Numbered from the stretch's first letter, positions 1 through 12,419 are shown. The stretch is DNA of 64,000 nucleotides from Zelopaecilomyces penicillatus (GCA_005765155.1 VCCP01000004.1:1922001-1986000), one strand, 5' to 3'. Notes: generated by a model from the letters alone, not told the origin. A program made the numbers and translations.

Positions 1-1168
1 GAGCGGGAACGGCTTATTGACTGCCATGGCGCTCCGCTTGTGGGGAAGTTTTCTCATGCATTCAACGACGTCTTTGGCTGCTGTTGCTACCATACAGCGA
101 GCCTCTCTGCCAGTGTATCCGTTTCTTACCGGTCTGGCTCTAACTATGCAGCAATCATTGGTCGGACCATTAGGCCGCATTACATGTCATGAACGTTTCG
201 GTAATATCAAGACTTGTGTTATTCTCGGTCCGTCCGTCGTCAAGTTCCCCACCGCAGGTCCTCCGTAATCCGGCTCATCCACTCAAACTGCCCTACGCTA
301 CGAGTCACGCCGGCCTTTTCGCGCCCTTTCCTTTTCCCAGGGGTTTGTTTCCTAATGGAGCTCTTTTATACCCTTGACTTGGTTTGCCCCGTCTAATTCC
401 CAGCAGCGGTTGCATTCATTGTTAGTATTGGGGCGATTGCAAATCATCAGTCCGAGGGTTATACCCCTGCAATCCGCATGCAACCCCCCCCGTGGACCTC
501 GATGTAAAAAATTTGCTGATGGATAGCAGATATGCAGACTGATGATCATCGCATTTATGAGGGATGACCAAGTGCGAGACTGTTTAGCTTGGTAGATACC
601 TATCAATTCTTGCAATAAACTAGAAAATGGAACGAAACTACAGTCTGACAGAGGATCGCCGGTTCGGCGCCGACTCCTCGCCGCAGGCCGCTACTTGATG
701 GGATCGCTTGGGCTCATTGATCGTGTAAGCCAAACAAGCCGAAGCGACGCCTCCACTCACACCTCCAAGGTCCATCGGAAATAGATCCCGGCCAAGTTAC
801 GTACTGCAGCAGGATTAGAGATCCATTTACGGTGTATGTCTACTGTTTGCCGTTTTCCTTTTCTCTTTTCCTTCTTCTTTTTCTTTCCGCTCTTGTTATG
901 AAACGATATCTTGAACCCTCGTTCCCCGGATTTTATATGTTTCATGCTGAGGAGAGTGTCTGCCCTCTCATAGTTTAATATTACACATCATCCATTGTCA
1001 CTTTCTCTGTTGAGCTCTCGAAATAAGTCTTTTCTTTGAGATTTCAATACACATCTATTGTCCCTCTCTCTATTCACTGTTTCTACTTCAACCTTGTCCG
1101 ATATATGCCGCGACCTTTTGGAATGTCAAGGGCTGTGTTTGTCTGTCGTCGATTTCACCAAAGTAGAA
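1..1168. other. Intergenic region and 5' leader of the MFS gene
   Basis: No gene can be supported here; the open frames are short and overlap on both strands without recognisable protein features. A long pyrimidine-rich tract at about 850-895 and a CT-rich stretch at about 1000-1070 are typical of filamentous-fungal promoters and 5' leaders, and probably belong to the transporter gene starting at 1169. An upstream ATG at 1058 is in frame with that gene and could extend it by 37 residues. Confidence 0.5.
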
Positions 1169-3191
1169 ATGGTCCTTGATCCAGAAAAGGCCGAGGCTCA
1201 GGCCAGGCATGAGCATGAACACGATATAGAAGATCAACGCCGCCCCTCCACTACCCACTCATACACCACATCCAGCTCCAATCCGGAACACCACCGCCGC
1301 AATGACAGCCACAGCAGCGCCGGAAAGGAGGACCCGGAGCCCCATCACGACGCACTCATCCCCACGACTACTCTTGGCGGCCGCTCCGTAGCCGACGCCG
1401 ACATCGAGACCGCGCCGTGCCGGGCCACTAGGCCCCGCGCCGCTTCCTCGACCCGCTCACGGGCTCTGACTATTGTTCCTCGGGCACAGAGGCGGGGCTT
1501 GTTTGGACGTTTTGCTATTGTGCCGGAGGTGGAGAGGCCGTATGACTATAAGAACTCGACGAAATGGGGCATCACGGTTACTATTTCCGCTGCGACGGCT
1601 GCGGCGCCACTGGGCTCTGCCATTTTTTACCGTAAGTTTTCGCTGTACTCTATTAACCTCCTCTATCCATGTACTCCTATATACAGATATGGAATTCACC
1701 CTGTCTGACTATATCTGTACAACAATCTTGCAATTCCCGATTACCATCTCTAACATCCATCTCCCAACCAGCCGCCCTCCCAGCTATGACACGGGAGCTC
1801 AACACCACCGAAACAGTAACCAATCTCTCCGTCGCCCTGTACATGCTCTCCATGTCTATCTTCCCGCTATGGTGGTCTTCCTTTTCCGAGCAATTCGGCC
1901 GCCGCTCCATCTACCTCATCTCCTTCGCCCTTTTCGCCATCTTCTCCGTCCTCAGCGCCGTCAGCACCAACATCGCCATGCTCATCGTCTTTCGCATCTG
2001 CGGTGGTGGCGCCTCAGCAAGTGTCCAGGCTGTTGGTGCCGGTACTATTGCTGATATCTGGGAGTCGCGCGAGCGCGGCCGCGCCATGAGCATGTTCTAC
2101 CTAGGCCCTCTGCTGGGTCCACTCGTCGCGCCCATCATTGGTGGCGCGTTAGCCCAGGCGTTTAACTGGAAGGCTACGATGTGGTTCCTTGCAATTTACG
2201 GTCTTATCGTGCTCGTCTTGCTCTTTTTCTTTCTCCCCGAGACGCTGGCTAGGAAAAAGGATGAGTACAGCGGCGCGCAGGGTGTCGATAACATGCAGCA
2301 GGACACTCTCCGGAGAATGACTACGACCGAGTCCGCCAAGGTTCATACCAAAAAGTTCGCTGCTGTCGTAAAGCGATTCCTCATTGATCCCCTCAGCGTT
2401 CTCCTTTTTCTCCGCTTCCCACCGGTCCTTATTACCGTCCTCATCGCTGCCATCGCATTTGGCGCTCTCTTCGTCCAAAATATCTCCATCCAGCAGGGAT
2501 TCTCTCACTCACCTTACAACTACCCACAGCTCATCGTCGGTCTCCTTTATATCCCCGCGGGTCTCGGGTACTTTACCGCGTCCTTCTTTGGAGGCCGCTG
2601 GATCGATACTATAATGGCGAGGGAGGCGAAAAAGGCGAACCGGTATGATGAGAATGGTAAACTTATATACCTACCCGAGGATCGCATGAGAGAAAACATG
2701 TGGATTGCCAACACACTGTACCCACTCGGGTTACTTCTGTACGGATGGACCCTGGATTATGGCATTTTCTGTGTTGTCCCTGCCATAGGGAGCTTCATAT
2801 TTGGCATCTCATCAATGCTTGTCTTTGTAAGTCTCTAAATCTGCTCCTTGTCCAGTACCACTCAACAGTCCATCTGCAATCCAACCTCGCTCCCATACCA
2901 CAAACGAGCTTAGACTAATATTAACAGTCTGCCGTTACAACCATGCTCACTGAGTTTGTCCGCAAAAAGAGCTCCGCCGGAGTAGCCGTCAACAATTTCG
3001 TCCGCAACATCCTCAGCTGCGTCGGCACCATCGTCGCCGCCCCATGGATAAACGCCATCGGCTTTGGCTGGGTTTTTACTATTGTCTCTCTCGTCTGCCT
3101 GACGTGCGGCATGCTGGGGATTTGGCTGCTGCGCCGAAATGCCCCCAGGTGGAGGAAGGAAATGGACGAGGCTCTCAAAGACTGGAATTAA
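1169..3191 (+). CDS. MFS drug:H+ antiporter-like transporter (DHA1 type)
   Basis: Plasma-membrane proton antiporter of the major facilitator superfamily, probably exporting drugs or small organic compounds. Exons are 1169-1631, 1772-2826 and 2928-3191; introns of 140 and 101 bp begin GTAAGT. Joining exons 1 and 2 gives the diagnostic PALPAMTREL segment after the first helix. A hydrophilic tail of about 130 residues rich in H, S, R and E precedes 12 predicted membrane helices. The motif-A variant (SEQFGRR) follows helix 2, and the antiporter motif C (GPLLGPLVAPIIGG) lies in helix 5. A long charged loop containing KRF separates helices 6 and 7, as usual for DHA1. The start was taken at 1169 because the upstream 37 residues from an ATG at 1058 look like leader sequence. 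The coding sequence is unbroken. The substrate cannot be told from sequence, and no adjacent biosynthetic gene claims it. Confidence 0.88.
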
Positions 3192-3526
3192 TGATTATAC
3201 TTCAGCTTTAGTGGTGTGAATTTGAGATGGCAGTGGTTTTATTGATTGAGTTGTAGAACATGACTTGCTTTATCTGATGACTGATGCCATGGATTGCATT
3301 GTGCGGCGTTATGGGCGATTGCTCATACATGTTATATAGCATTGGTAACAAGCCTTTCTTGTAGTGATTTATATACCACGGAACTGTTCATACATATATC
3401 GCAAAAAGCATCACCGTATACAGACATAACGGAATGATCAATTGTAGTAAGTTCCGGCAATAGTACGCGTCTTGCGATTGCAAGTTGCCGAAGTCTTTTA
3501 TCTTATTTTACATATTGAGCATTAAA
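3192..3526. other. Convergent 3' region
   Basis: AT-rich 3' flanking DNA between the stop of the transporter gene and the stop of the opposing kinase-like remnant. It probably holds both 3' UTRs. Nothing else was seen. Confidence 0.5.
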
Positions 3527-4433
3527 TTAAACTCCCCATGTGTTCGCAGCATAATAAATCGGTCCACACACCTCTTCCGCCTCATCCTGCACCATCACCG
3601 TAGATCCCCTTCCCATTGTCTCAGATAACTCGGCTTTGAGTTGTTGCAGCTCCAGCTGCGCTTTTGCCTCATCGTAGGGCTCTGCATGTTCAAAGTCAAT
3701 CATTTTCACATGCCCCGTGGAGTGTTCAATCAGCAAGTTGTAGCGATTTGCGTCTCCATGCACCCAGCCCGCGCGATGTAGCTTGCGTAATGCGGCTTCG
3801 CAAGCTGGGTAGTCATCCAGGGATGGGTGACGACCATTAACCTTCTCCATAAGAAAGCCGACGCATCGATCTCGTTCCATGAGATGGCCGAGGAAGGTTG
3901 GTGCAATCGGGTACTCTCCCGGACTTAGATTCTTTGTGATGTTCTCATAAACTCTTGTTTCGGTGTTCAAGCTGGGGAATCCACCACTCGAAAATCGCTA
4001 CTTTGGACAGCATTCTTTGACCCTCATATTCGACCTCCTTGACACGAGGCTTGTGACTAGCTATGCGCTTCAGCGAGAGGACATTCACTTGGCGAGGATG
4101 CCATAGGGAGTCTATTCCACTCAGAGGGTCCCAAGAAAAGGTGTGTTCGATCTTGTCATTTGCTGCCTGGTGCATTCGCATTTTGGTCCAGTCGGAATTA
4201 GGCAAGGGGGGGAGTTCTGGTATCAGAAGATACGGCCGACACAATGTGTCGAGATCAAATATTGAGCTAGGGAGCAAAGTGATTTTCAGATATTTCACCT
4301 TGTTCCCGGCTCTGATTCTATACATGGCTTCTTCGTCATCAATTTCTTGGTTCAGGATGTCTAGATCTGTTGTAGGGACAAAATCCGACGAATCAGTCGA
4401 GTCGTCAGCGACCGACATTGCATTGAGGGACAT
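3527..4433 (-). pseudogene. Kinase-fold (APH/RIO-like) protein, frameshifted
   Basis: Fungal phosphotransferase-like protein of about 300 residues, read from 4433 down to 3527. The C-terminal half carries a catalytic-loop motif HGDANRYN and a metal-binding DFE motif (MIDFEHAEPY), as in aminoglycoside-phosphotransferase/choline-kinase-like folds. The N-terminal half ends in an alternating strand region (SKVAIFEWW). The halves lie in different frames. Frame 1 runs 4433-3969, then one extra base at about 3968 moves the reading frame to 3967-3527. Skipping that base joins IPQL to NTETRVYE, which is how this family normally continues; there is no splice signal at the join. Without the skip, translation stops at 3945, before the catalytic loop. 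This is either a real disabling mutation or an assembly error. The substrate is unknown. Such genes are common in accessory regions of Hypocreales. Confidence 0.72.
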
Positions 4434-5191
4434 TAGGCCAAAAAAGGGAGTGATGAAATTCTAGCTGATGTCAAGAATATCAGTAAGAGAGAATTGAAGA
4501 GTGAGTGTTCTGTGCAGAGCTAAAATGTCACCAGTATTAACACGGCAGTAGACTGATGATGGTGCCAACAGAATGAGACAGCACAGGCTTGCGGTTGGTT
4601 TTACGGCGCCAGCAAAAATCTCAAAGCCTGAATGAGGTAAGCCATGTGACCTTGGCTGAACATTTAAACGCCCAATGTTTGATGCGTTTAATTCAAAGAC
4701 TACCTAGAGTGGGATCAATGACATCCATCAAACACACAATCGACCACCGCGATCCGCATGGGCACAACCCAACCAATACGTTTGCAATGCTACGTGTAAA
4801 AAGTTTCAGTATTATATGACTGCTTAATAACATGCCGCTACATGCGATAACCATATTCTGTGTTCATGGCAATAGAAAGGGTTGGTAACGGACTGTTGTA
4901 TACCGCAGAACCCGAAATGATGTGTCCGTCTTTGTATTAATACTATTCTTACACCGTAGTGGGTCAGCATGTGGCTGGTATGGTTGAAAGGGATCCCTTT
5001 GTACCTAGCATGGGTGTCCAACTGTCAAAGCGTAGTCAAAAGTATCGTGGAATGGAGCTGTTCTGTCAATCTCAGACTGTGTCTGTAGTTCCACGTATTC
5101 TTCTTCCTGCTTGCTCATAGCTAATATCAGCTGCCAAGATATGTAGCTATGGCACTGCTATTCAGTCTCGCCCCCGCCCACTAAGCTTCAG
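4434..5191. other. Intergenic, no gene seen
   Basis: Upstream DNA of the kinase-like remnant and downstream DNA of the NACHT gene. Small open frames on both strands show no protein-like composition. No RNA gene or repeat was recognised. Confidence 0.5.
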
Positions 5192-6942
5192 CTAGAAGTC
5201 CATTGCTGTTAGAAAGTCTGCTATTAACACGTGTGTAAATATTATGCGATACGTTGGAGGTTCATGCTGAGTGGCACGAACAAAGCTCTTGCAGCATAAT
5301 TTGATTATTTCAATGAGTTCCCCGTCTGATAGATTTCGGCTTTGCCCCTTAGAGGCAGCCACTTTCGCTATCTCATCGCTCAAAGCTGCTCTGAGTTCGT
5401 CTAGCGTGAGACTACCTTTATGTTTTACCATTATAGCGAAGAGTGTCTTAGCCAGAGACATTCTTTCAGAATTTTGTTGAAGTATGCCGTCGAGTTCTAT
5501 GGCAAAGATTTCATGGAGAGAATCGACTTTGCGATGAAGTATGTGCTGGAAGATTCCGCTGTTCTCCGCAGTAGCTAGCCATCGAATATGATAATTTGCA
5601 GCGTAAAATCTAACAGAAGATGATTAGTATCCAAATTGACAGAGACAAACGCTGGAGTAGAAAGCAGTTCATACAGGCCGCATGAATTGGTAGCTATGAT
5701 GTTTGCGACCTCGGCCAATCTTTCGTCGCTACCACCGAGAAATTGCGTGATTGAAGGGGTGGCTTCTATCTTGCATTTGATATAGTGAATCAATTTATGA
5801 TGCACCAAGTCTGTGGCTCGTGGATCGATGCGGCAGGTAATCCTGTCCTCAAGATATCGAACTGGCCTCGATGCAACTAGAAGATTTACAGGAGGCTGTA
5901 TTCCCAGCAGCCCATCTAGTAATGCGCAAATCTCGCCGTCGTCTGCCTCATCTAGGCCGTCTATGATGATGTATAGCCGTCCAAGGTCTGCTCTTGCGGT
6001 TTGTAGCAGGTTCATGCCCACGTGAAATGGCAGAATACCATGCAGCCGCCGCAAGGCGAGCAGGTGGCTTATCAGGTGCGGGCAGGCGAGGAACATCTGC
6101 GATAGGATTTTAGAGAGCATGCTCGCCTTGTCCATCTGCGGCCGCATTTGAATGTTCAGCGGTATGTATACGATGCTGGAGTCGGGCTTCTCGTCTAGCC
6201 AGAGCTGCAGATAGTAGTGTACGACTTCGCACAGCGTCGACTTACCCGTCCCCGGCTCACCAACCAGTGCCAGCACGTTGGAAGAAGCCTCACCGCTCTC
6301 CCATGACCTGAAACTTTCGTGCTCCAAGAACCACTCGCACGTAATCGCCAACGATGATATGTTTGATTCTTCTAGCTTGCTGCATAGATTGATCGAAGAT
6401 AACGACTCCACCATGGTCTTTTGTCGGGGGGTGAGCGATACCAAATGCGTGGCGAGAACTGCTTTGATGTCTTGTAGTTTATGGTTGGTCTTTTCGACTT
6501 CTCTGCGCGTCTCCATGGATAGATGGACGTGATCGTTGGCGGTGGAGAGGAGGAACGTAGACTTGAGCTTTTCCAACATGCTTACCATCTCCTCAACCTC
6601 CTTATGGCTAAACGGCCATGTGAGCCTATCCATGGTACGCTGAACGCTGCGTCCCTCACCGCCGATGTCTAACCTGGACGCGATCTGTTCCAAGATGGCT
6701 TGGTACTAGGCCAGTGGGCCATCAGGGCTCGCTAGGTTACGGATGGTGCTGGCCCAGCTTTCCTCCTCAACTGACTCTATCAAGTCACCTAGAGTGTGTA
6801 AAATACCCATGGACTGAATCAACAGCCTCAGCAGCCGTTGTTTTTCTTGGGGGGCGTTTTTGACTTGCTTAACGTAGGCGACTGCCTTGCCCGCAAGCTC
6901 CACCAGCGCGAGCACCGACGCCGCGCCGCTAATTCCATTCAT
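5192..6942 (-). pseudogene. NACHT-domain NLR-like NTPase with in-frame TAG
   Basis: Fungal NLR-like (STAND) protein, read from 6942 to 5192, with exons 6942-5675 and 5609-5192. The 65-bp intron begins GTATGA, holds TACTAAT and ends TTAG. Residues 1-78 match the amphipathic N-terminal domain of fungal NACHT proteins (MNGISGAASVLALVELAGK). A P-loop GEPGTGKST lies at about 228-236 and Walker B IIIDGLDEADD at about 325-335. A degenerate winged-helix-like region follows, and the protein ends near residue 561 with no ankyrin, WD or TPR repeats, so the sensor part is missing or short. A TAG at 6706-6708 interrupts the frame at codon 79. The frame continues on both sides (DGPLA, stop, YQAILEQ), matching the usual linker, and no splice pair removes it. 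NLR-like proteins take part in non-self recognition and regulated cell death. As written, only the 78-residue N-terminal domain would be made, unless the stop is read through. Confidence 0.8.
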
Positions 6943-7677
6943 CTCAGATACACTTGGTTTTTAGACACTATAAAGAAATGGGAAATGACTGAATTGCTGA
7001 TTGCTGGCTGTAATGTAAACATATAAAAGTATCTCAAGAGCGGGGTGCCAACCTAAGCTGACACCCATTTCAGGTCCTCGATACCACCAACATTGATCAG
7101 CTCTGCTGCACTTCAACCTCGCGCTATGCTCATACCAGTCATCATACTAAAACACCGAGTCAACATGAGGCGGCAGGGTAATAGGGCCAACAACACACAA
7201 CAATGAGAGGGGGTCTAAATGCCGACGTAAGCCTGATTACTTCGTGCAGTGTGAGCCAACAGCCAACAGGAATGATTCATGATTTGCTGTGTAACCCTGA
7301 TTGTGATGTACGATTGAGACAACGCAACCACACAACACAGCTACATAATGCATGTGACGGTGACCCTTAACCATGACCTAAAACTATTGGTAGTTAAATG
7401 GCAGCCTTGAATCTCTCTGCGACGTGTTCATATCATGGCAAACCACAGGCAACTCTCCACACATTACAATCAAGTAGGTGGTATGGGAACAGGTAGGTTC
7501 CAGTTCCCCAAAGCAATTTTCCATGTCCTATTTACATGAAATGGTGGTAAAAGACGACCACACACTCCTACCATCAGGCTCTTGACAAGCTTCAAGAAAC
7601 ACACACCCCCAAGCGCATACAGATACAAGAAACAGACTTCACAAGCCCACCGACATCCTCCCTGCTCTGTACTCACC
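6943..7677. other. Divergent intergenic region
   Basis: DNA between the start of the NACHT gene and the start of the small gene at 7678, so it holds both promoters. No clear motif could be named. A purine/pyrimidine-mixed leader with many CAAG/ACAC steps at 7560-7677 looks like 5' UTR. Confidence 0.45.
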
Positions 7678-8193
7678 ATGCCTATGAACCCGTTCCGACC
7701 ATTCGATGGCCCACCAATCTTGCAAGAAGAATATCGAGACAGCAGCTACACCCCAAAAGTCATCGAATCATGGTGCGGCCTCCAGATTGTAGCGCCAGAT
7801 ACGCCATACGTCGCCGTGGGCGGCCAAAACAAGCTATGCTTCATCGACACCCGGTTCGATGCAAAGACTGCAGCACACATGAAAGAGCAGTTAGAGAGGG
7901 CAGGTATACCGAAACCAGAAGAGTATGTCTTCATTGACGAGATTTTGGCTACGGCGGAGATTAGAGTTGCGAAGACCAACGAGACGACGTTTGTGTTTGA
8001 TCCTGTCTTTGCGAGAGTATTTTTTGCACCGGGGATGAATAGGCATAATCCGGAGCTTAAGTTGCCTCTGTTTGAGGGGACGAGCAAAACTTCGATGTTG
8101 TACGACCTCGATGCTTTGATGGAGAAGCAGAAGGCGCTGTGCTCTGATCTGAAAAGCCAAGCCAGAGCAAGCGAGACGGCAGACAGTAAATAG
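7678..8193 (+). CDS. Hypothetical protein, 171 aa
   Basis: Single-exon protein of 171 residues that I do not recognise. The start at 7678 (ACCATGCC, a good fungal context) was preferred over an in-frame ATG at 7582, because the upstream 32 residues are low in complexity and read like leader DNA. The protein is rich in aromatic and acidic residues and has no signal peptide or membrane segment. It shows an alternating strand-like core (TPYVAVGGQNKLCFIDTRF; TFVFDPVFARVFFAP) and ends in a charged helix. This suggests a small soluble alpha/beta domain. It is convergent with the chitinase gene, with 212 bp between the stops. No function is claimed. Intact frame and protein-like codon use support it as real. 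Confidence 0.6.
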   Translation: MPMNPFRPFDGPPILQEEYRDSSYTPKVIESWCGLQIVAPDTPYVAVGGQNKLCFIDTRFDAKTAAHMKEQLERAGIPKPEEYVFIDEILATAEIRVAKTNETTFVFDPVFARVFFAPGMNRHNPELKLPLFEGTSKTSMLYDLDALMEKQKALCSDLKSQARASETADSK

Positions 8194-8405
8194 TAACGCC
8201 ACTGACAATACAACTATTATTGCATTGACACAATTGCCGGATTTGTTGGACTTTGCAGGAATGTAATACTAGTTGAACTCTTGCGACGAGATAAAGTAGA
8301 TGTCTGTATCTTGTATTCGCTTGGTACATCGAACTTGGAAGTGCACAACTCTATTCAAACAGCTCAAACACTAAATCTGACTGCCCGTATGGTTTCTCCT
8401 CCCTA

Positions 8406-11400
8406 TCACGTCCTTTTACAAGCCTTTATGACAGTATCAATGTTATCCAAACCCTCACTGACAATCCTCCCCATTCCCCTTACATGTGCTGCAGTCATTG
8501 TTCTCCTCACGCTTGCTGCATCACCGACCCATCCTTTCGCCGCGCTTTTGACAGCCAACCCGCCCATCAATATCCCAAAAATCTCCAATGGAGCGCTCTT
8601 AGGATCATTTACAATCGAATAGACACCGAGCCCGGCACCTCCGATCTCCGCAACGATTGTCGCCAGGCGCCCAATCGCAGCAATTCCTGAAATGGTCCCT
8701 ATTGCTCCACCCAATCCTGGAATCACAAAGAACACAGCAGTCAGTGCGAGGAGAATTATATTCTTCCGTTTTTCGTCTTCGATCTTCTCGCCGGCCTCTT
8801 TGATTTGGTCCATCGAGTCAACGGCTGCCATTATCATCAAGACAGGCATGGCAGTTGCATCAATGGTATCGGAGGCTGAGTGAATGAAGATGCCACGTTT
8901 CATGTCCTTGGTACTGTCCTCAAGAAAGTCGTTTATCTTGGCGACATTCTCCAAAGCCTGTTGAACGTACTTCTTCGGGTCAGGAAGCTTCCAATCTGGT
9001 TTAACGGCCTTACGACCGATGAGATGGCCCCATTTGGAACAAGAGCATATTTTATCCTGTTCGGGGAAACAGGGGGCGACGTGCAAATCCTCGGCGTATA
9101 CGGCGTCTGGTGAGACACCATACTCTTTCTCGAGGTGGGTGAGGATCTTTTCGTTGTCCTTGGGTGTGAGGTAGATATTAAATGCCTGATCGTTGGAGTT
9201 TTTGGGTGGGCAGGCGATGGAGACGTTATGGAAGTTGCAGCTTTTAATGCCACTTTTGTCGTCCGACACGGATTGCACGCAGTCAAAATAGTCATCGGTT
9301 TCTTCGTCGTAAAATTTAGTGAGAGCCTTTTCAAAGGATTGCTTGCTAGCTTTTGCGAAAGTCTCATACTTGTGCGAGTAGCCATCGTTGATGATGTCAT
9401 TGTACTGCTTTATGGCGGCGGTGAGTTGTTTTCGAAGAGCAGAGAGGACGTATTGGTGCTTGCAATTCCAGGGTATGTTTTCTTGGTCATCTTTGATAGC
9501 TTGAACGGTGTCGTAAGCCATGTTGCAGATGCCCAGTTCCCGAGGGGGTTCGTAGGGGATAACATCCTTCAAATCTTGAAATTCTTGGAGATCCAAAGCC
9601 CAGTCTGAGGTACCAGCAAAGTGGAAGGTATCATAGACTTTTTTTCGATAGGCTTTGATATCACTGTCCATGTAAGACACCCATTCGACATCATTATAGA
9701 TGAGAATGTTGGAGTTGGCATCAATTCGTTGCTTGATGTTATCGGGTGAATGTATGATAATGTCATTAATCTCAGCATCTGCGATATAGCCACTGGTATC
9801 TGTGCACATTCCTACCATGGCGTCTGAGCGTGTGAAAGAGCCGGTGAATTTGCATTCTGGTCCGTCACAGCCAGCCTCGGCCATGTGAAACGACCTTCCA
9901 TAACTGGTAATGCCAACGGCCACTTTATTTGAAGGGACACCCGCCTTGGTAATCATTGATAGCGACAATATTGTTTCAGTGAGATTCACATGTGATCGAA
10001 GACAGTTGCCATCAGGGCAACCAGGGCTTGCCCACTTATTGCCATAATCCCACTGGCCATGAAGATCATACGTCATGTAAACGATGTAGTCCAAGGACTT
10101 GGCCATGAGCTCGATAGGGAATGCTTTGAGATACCAGTAAGATGCTGGTGCAGCAAAAGACACCGACTTGCCGCTACCAAGAGCTGGTTTCATAATGGAA
10201 AGGAACTTGTAGTAGTTTAAACCTTCTTGCGGGTCACCAGATGGAGGAACTCCAGGAATGTCAGAGGCCTGTATATAGTTAGTCAATTTCTTCCTAGTCC
10301 GAATCGCATTGTTTGGCACTTACACCAGGATACTCCCAATCCAAATCGAACCCATCCAACCCATTATCATTGACAAACTTGACGATATTATCACGAAACT
10401 TGTTCCGATTGGCCGGCTTCACAGCCTCACGAATGATTCGAAATGTTCCCGGGTTGGTACTGAAGTCCCAACCGCCAAAAGATATGATCTTTTTGACACC
10501 AGTGAGCTTCTTGAAGCGCTCAAACTCATCCGTGACGCCACTGATCTCGACATTAAAGTCGGACGTGACATTGGCAAAAGCAAAGTGAATATGCGTGTAA
10601 GCTTTGACGTCAATCTCATCAGCGTGCATGTTCAGGCACTCGCGGTTTCCATTCCAAGAACCAAAATAACCGATTCGCATGGTCTCTTTGGGAGGTCCGG
10701 ACTCGATGATATCACTACCGCAGTTTTGAATACCTACAGTTTGAGTTAGCATTTCATTATACCGTATCCAAGTCCTGGGTCACTTACAGCCATTAGTACC
10801 TGGCTTTGCAGTTCCAGGAGCACCAGTTGCCGACTTGGTTACAACACAAAAATCCTAAAAGTTTGAAAGAGAGCCGATTAGTATGTAGTTCATCTTGAAC
10901 ACCTCATTGAATGAATGTAACTCACAGAACTGATACCACACTGTCCCCAAATATTGCAACAAACCTTCAACGGGCATGGATTCAGCTCGGTGATGTTTTT
11001 ACCCGTTGTAGGCTTCTTCGTCCCCGGCACCGTCGGACCACAAACGGCATTTGACACAGGTGCCGGCATAGGAGCAATGCCCTCACTTAAACAGATATTT
11101 ATCCCCGACCAAAGTACTTTGCACCCATTCCAGCCCCAGGTATTCTTGTTAAATGTCTCCAACTTGTCTACCGTCAGGCCATATGCAGCTGCAACAGAAG
11201 AACAGCTATCATTGTCTTTGATGTTGTACACGGCGCATGAGCCATCCTTTTCGGGCTTGGGTGTCAAATCTGGTAGGGTGCCACGGCTGCAGCAGACGTA
11301 TTGCCCAGGGACAAGACTTGTGCAAAAGTCTTTATCGGAGTTGATTTTAGTAAAGTCTGCCGGGGAAATACCGCACTTTGCTGCCAGGGCAGCACAAGAG

Positions 11401-12419
11401 TCACCGCCATCGACGCGCTTCGTGGTGCAGGTGCCATCACTGTTCGCTGGCGGAGGAGCTCGTCGAGCGAGGCCACGGACACTTGTTGTATTCGAGCTTG
11501 TCACGATGGTGGGTACTTGCAGTGTGAAGTCTGCCCATTTCTTTGTTCCTTCAATGTCGGGGGCACAGGCACCATTGTTCCAAGCCTTCACTGTGCTCTG
11601 GATGAAAGAGACGTCACCGGAAAGGCTGATGACAATACCAATGGCGAAATCTGCGCCGCGGTCCTTGCTTTGGCAGAGTTGAAAGACCGTTTTATCCGAG
11701 AGACCATTCTTCTCAGCGTGAGAAGTGAATTCGTCAATGACGCTTTCGGCAACGCCCTGTGAGACGACTTGGGATCCGGCATATAGACCAACTAGAGTTC
11801 GGCCAGAGGAGCTGAAGCTGACGGTGTTGTTGGCACAAATGCTCTTTCTCGACTTGATATGTTGTGAGATTTGGCTAGCTGCAATGACAGCTGCTTTGGA
11901 GCCATCGGAGGAACCTGCAGAGCCTGCCCAACCTATTTCGACATTGACCTTGACTTTGGACGGATTGACCACTGAACATGCTGCTCTGGATGAACTCGCC
12001 CTCTTAGTTCCTGAACTGGATCCATAGTCTGCCATGCATGCTCGAAACATCCCCTTCGTATGCTTATTATCCAGCTCTTGGTCCACGGCAAAGTCAAACA
12101 CCAAAGTCTCATTGCACAACTGCAGTTGAGCAACATCTGAGTAAAGGTGCCAATTTTTGGGATCCGACCCAGATTTGGTGCAAGAAGGGGGGCATCGCTG
12201 TTCTGCAGAGGCGGGGGTTCGGTCATTGGCAGCGGTCCATTCCTTCAGATATGCATCCACTGCGGCTTGGGAGTCAAGCACGGTGTGAGGGACGCTATCA
12301 TAGGGAATGAGGCTGACGCCGCTGGGCAGGGCATCGTAGGGGTTGAGGTCTGCTTGCAGCTCTGCTTGTACGAGAAGTGCTGCGTAATAGAGCCCAAAAG
12401 CTCTTGTGAGGAGCCTCAT
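8406..12419 (-). CDS. Secreted LysM/hevein/GH18 chitinase, killer-toxin-like (subgroup C)
   Basis: Extracellular chitinase of 1277 residues that cuts beta-1,4-GlcNAc chains. Exons are 12419-10926, 10854-10788, 10733-10324 and 10268-8406; the introns are 71, 54 and 55 bp. Residues 1-18 are a signal peptide (MRLLTRAFGLYYAALLVQA). Residues 20-320 form an uncharacterised N-terminal domain, followed by two LysM domains (about 330-377 and 394-443). A hevein-type chitin-binding domain (about 479-515, CPLKVCCNIWGQCG) spans intron 1. The GH18 barrel starts near 538, with the full catalytic motif DGFDLDWE at 647-654 (acid Glu654) and YDLHGQWDYGNKW later. The C-terminal ~400 residues end with a hydrophobic, glycine-rich stretch. 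This order matches filamentous-fungal subgroup-C chitinases, relatives of the alpha/beta subunit of yeast zymocin. The LysM protein and secreted protein nearby fit that context. Nothing in the frame is broken. Confidence 0.93.

Noticed and set aside
6700..6740. A possible tiny intron removing the TAG in the NACHT gene
   Set aside because: The only GT..AG pair nearby is about 35 bp and would change the reading frame, so it does not restore the protein.
9135..9608. Plus-strand open frame of 157 codons inside the chitinase gene
   Set aside because: It is the antisense shadow of the GH18 C-terminal coding exon; the minus-strand frame has clear domains.
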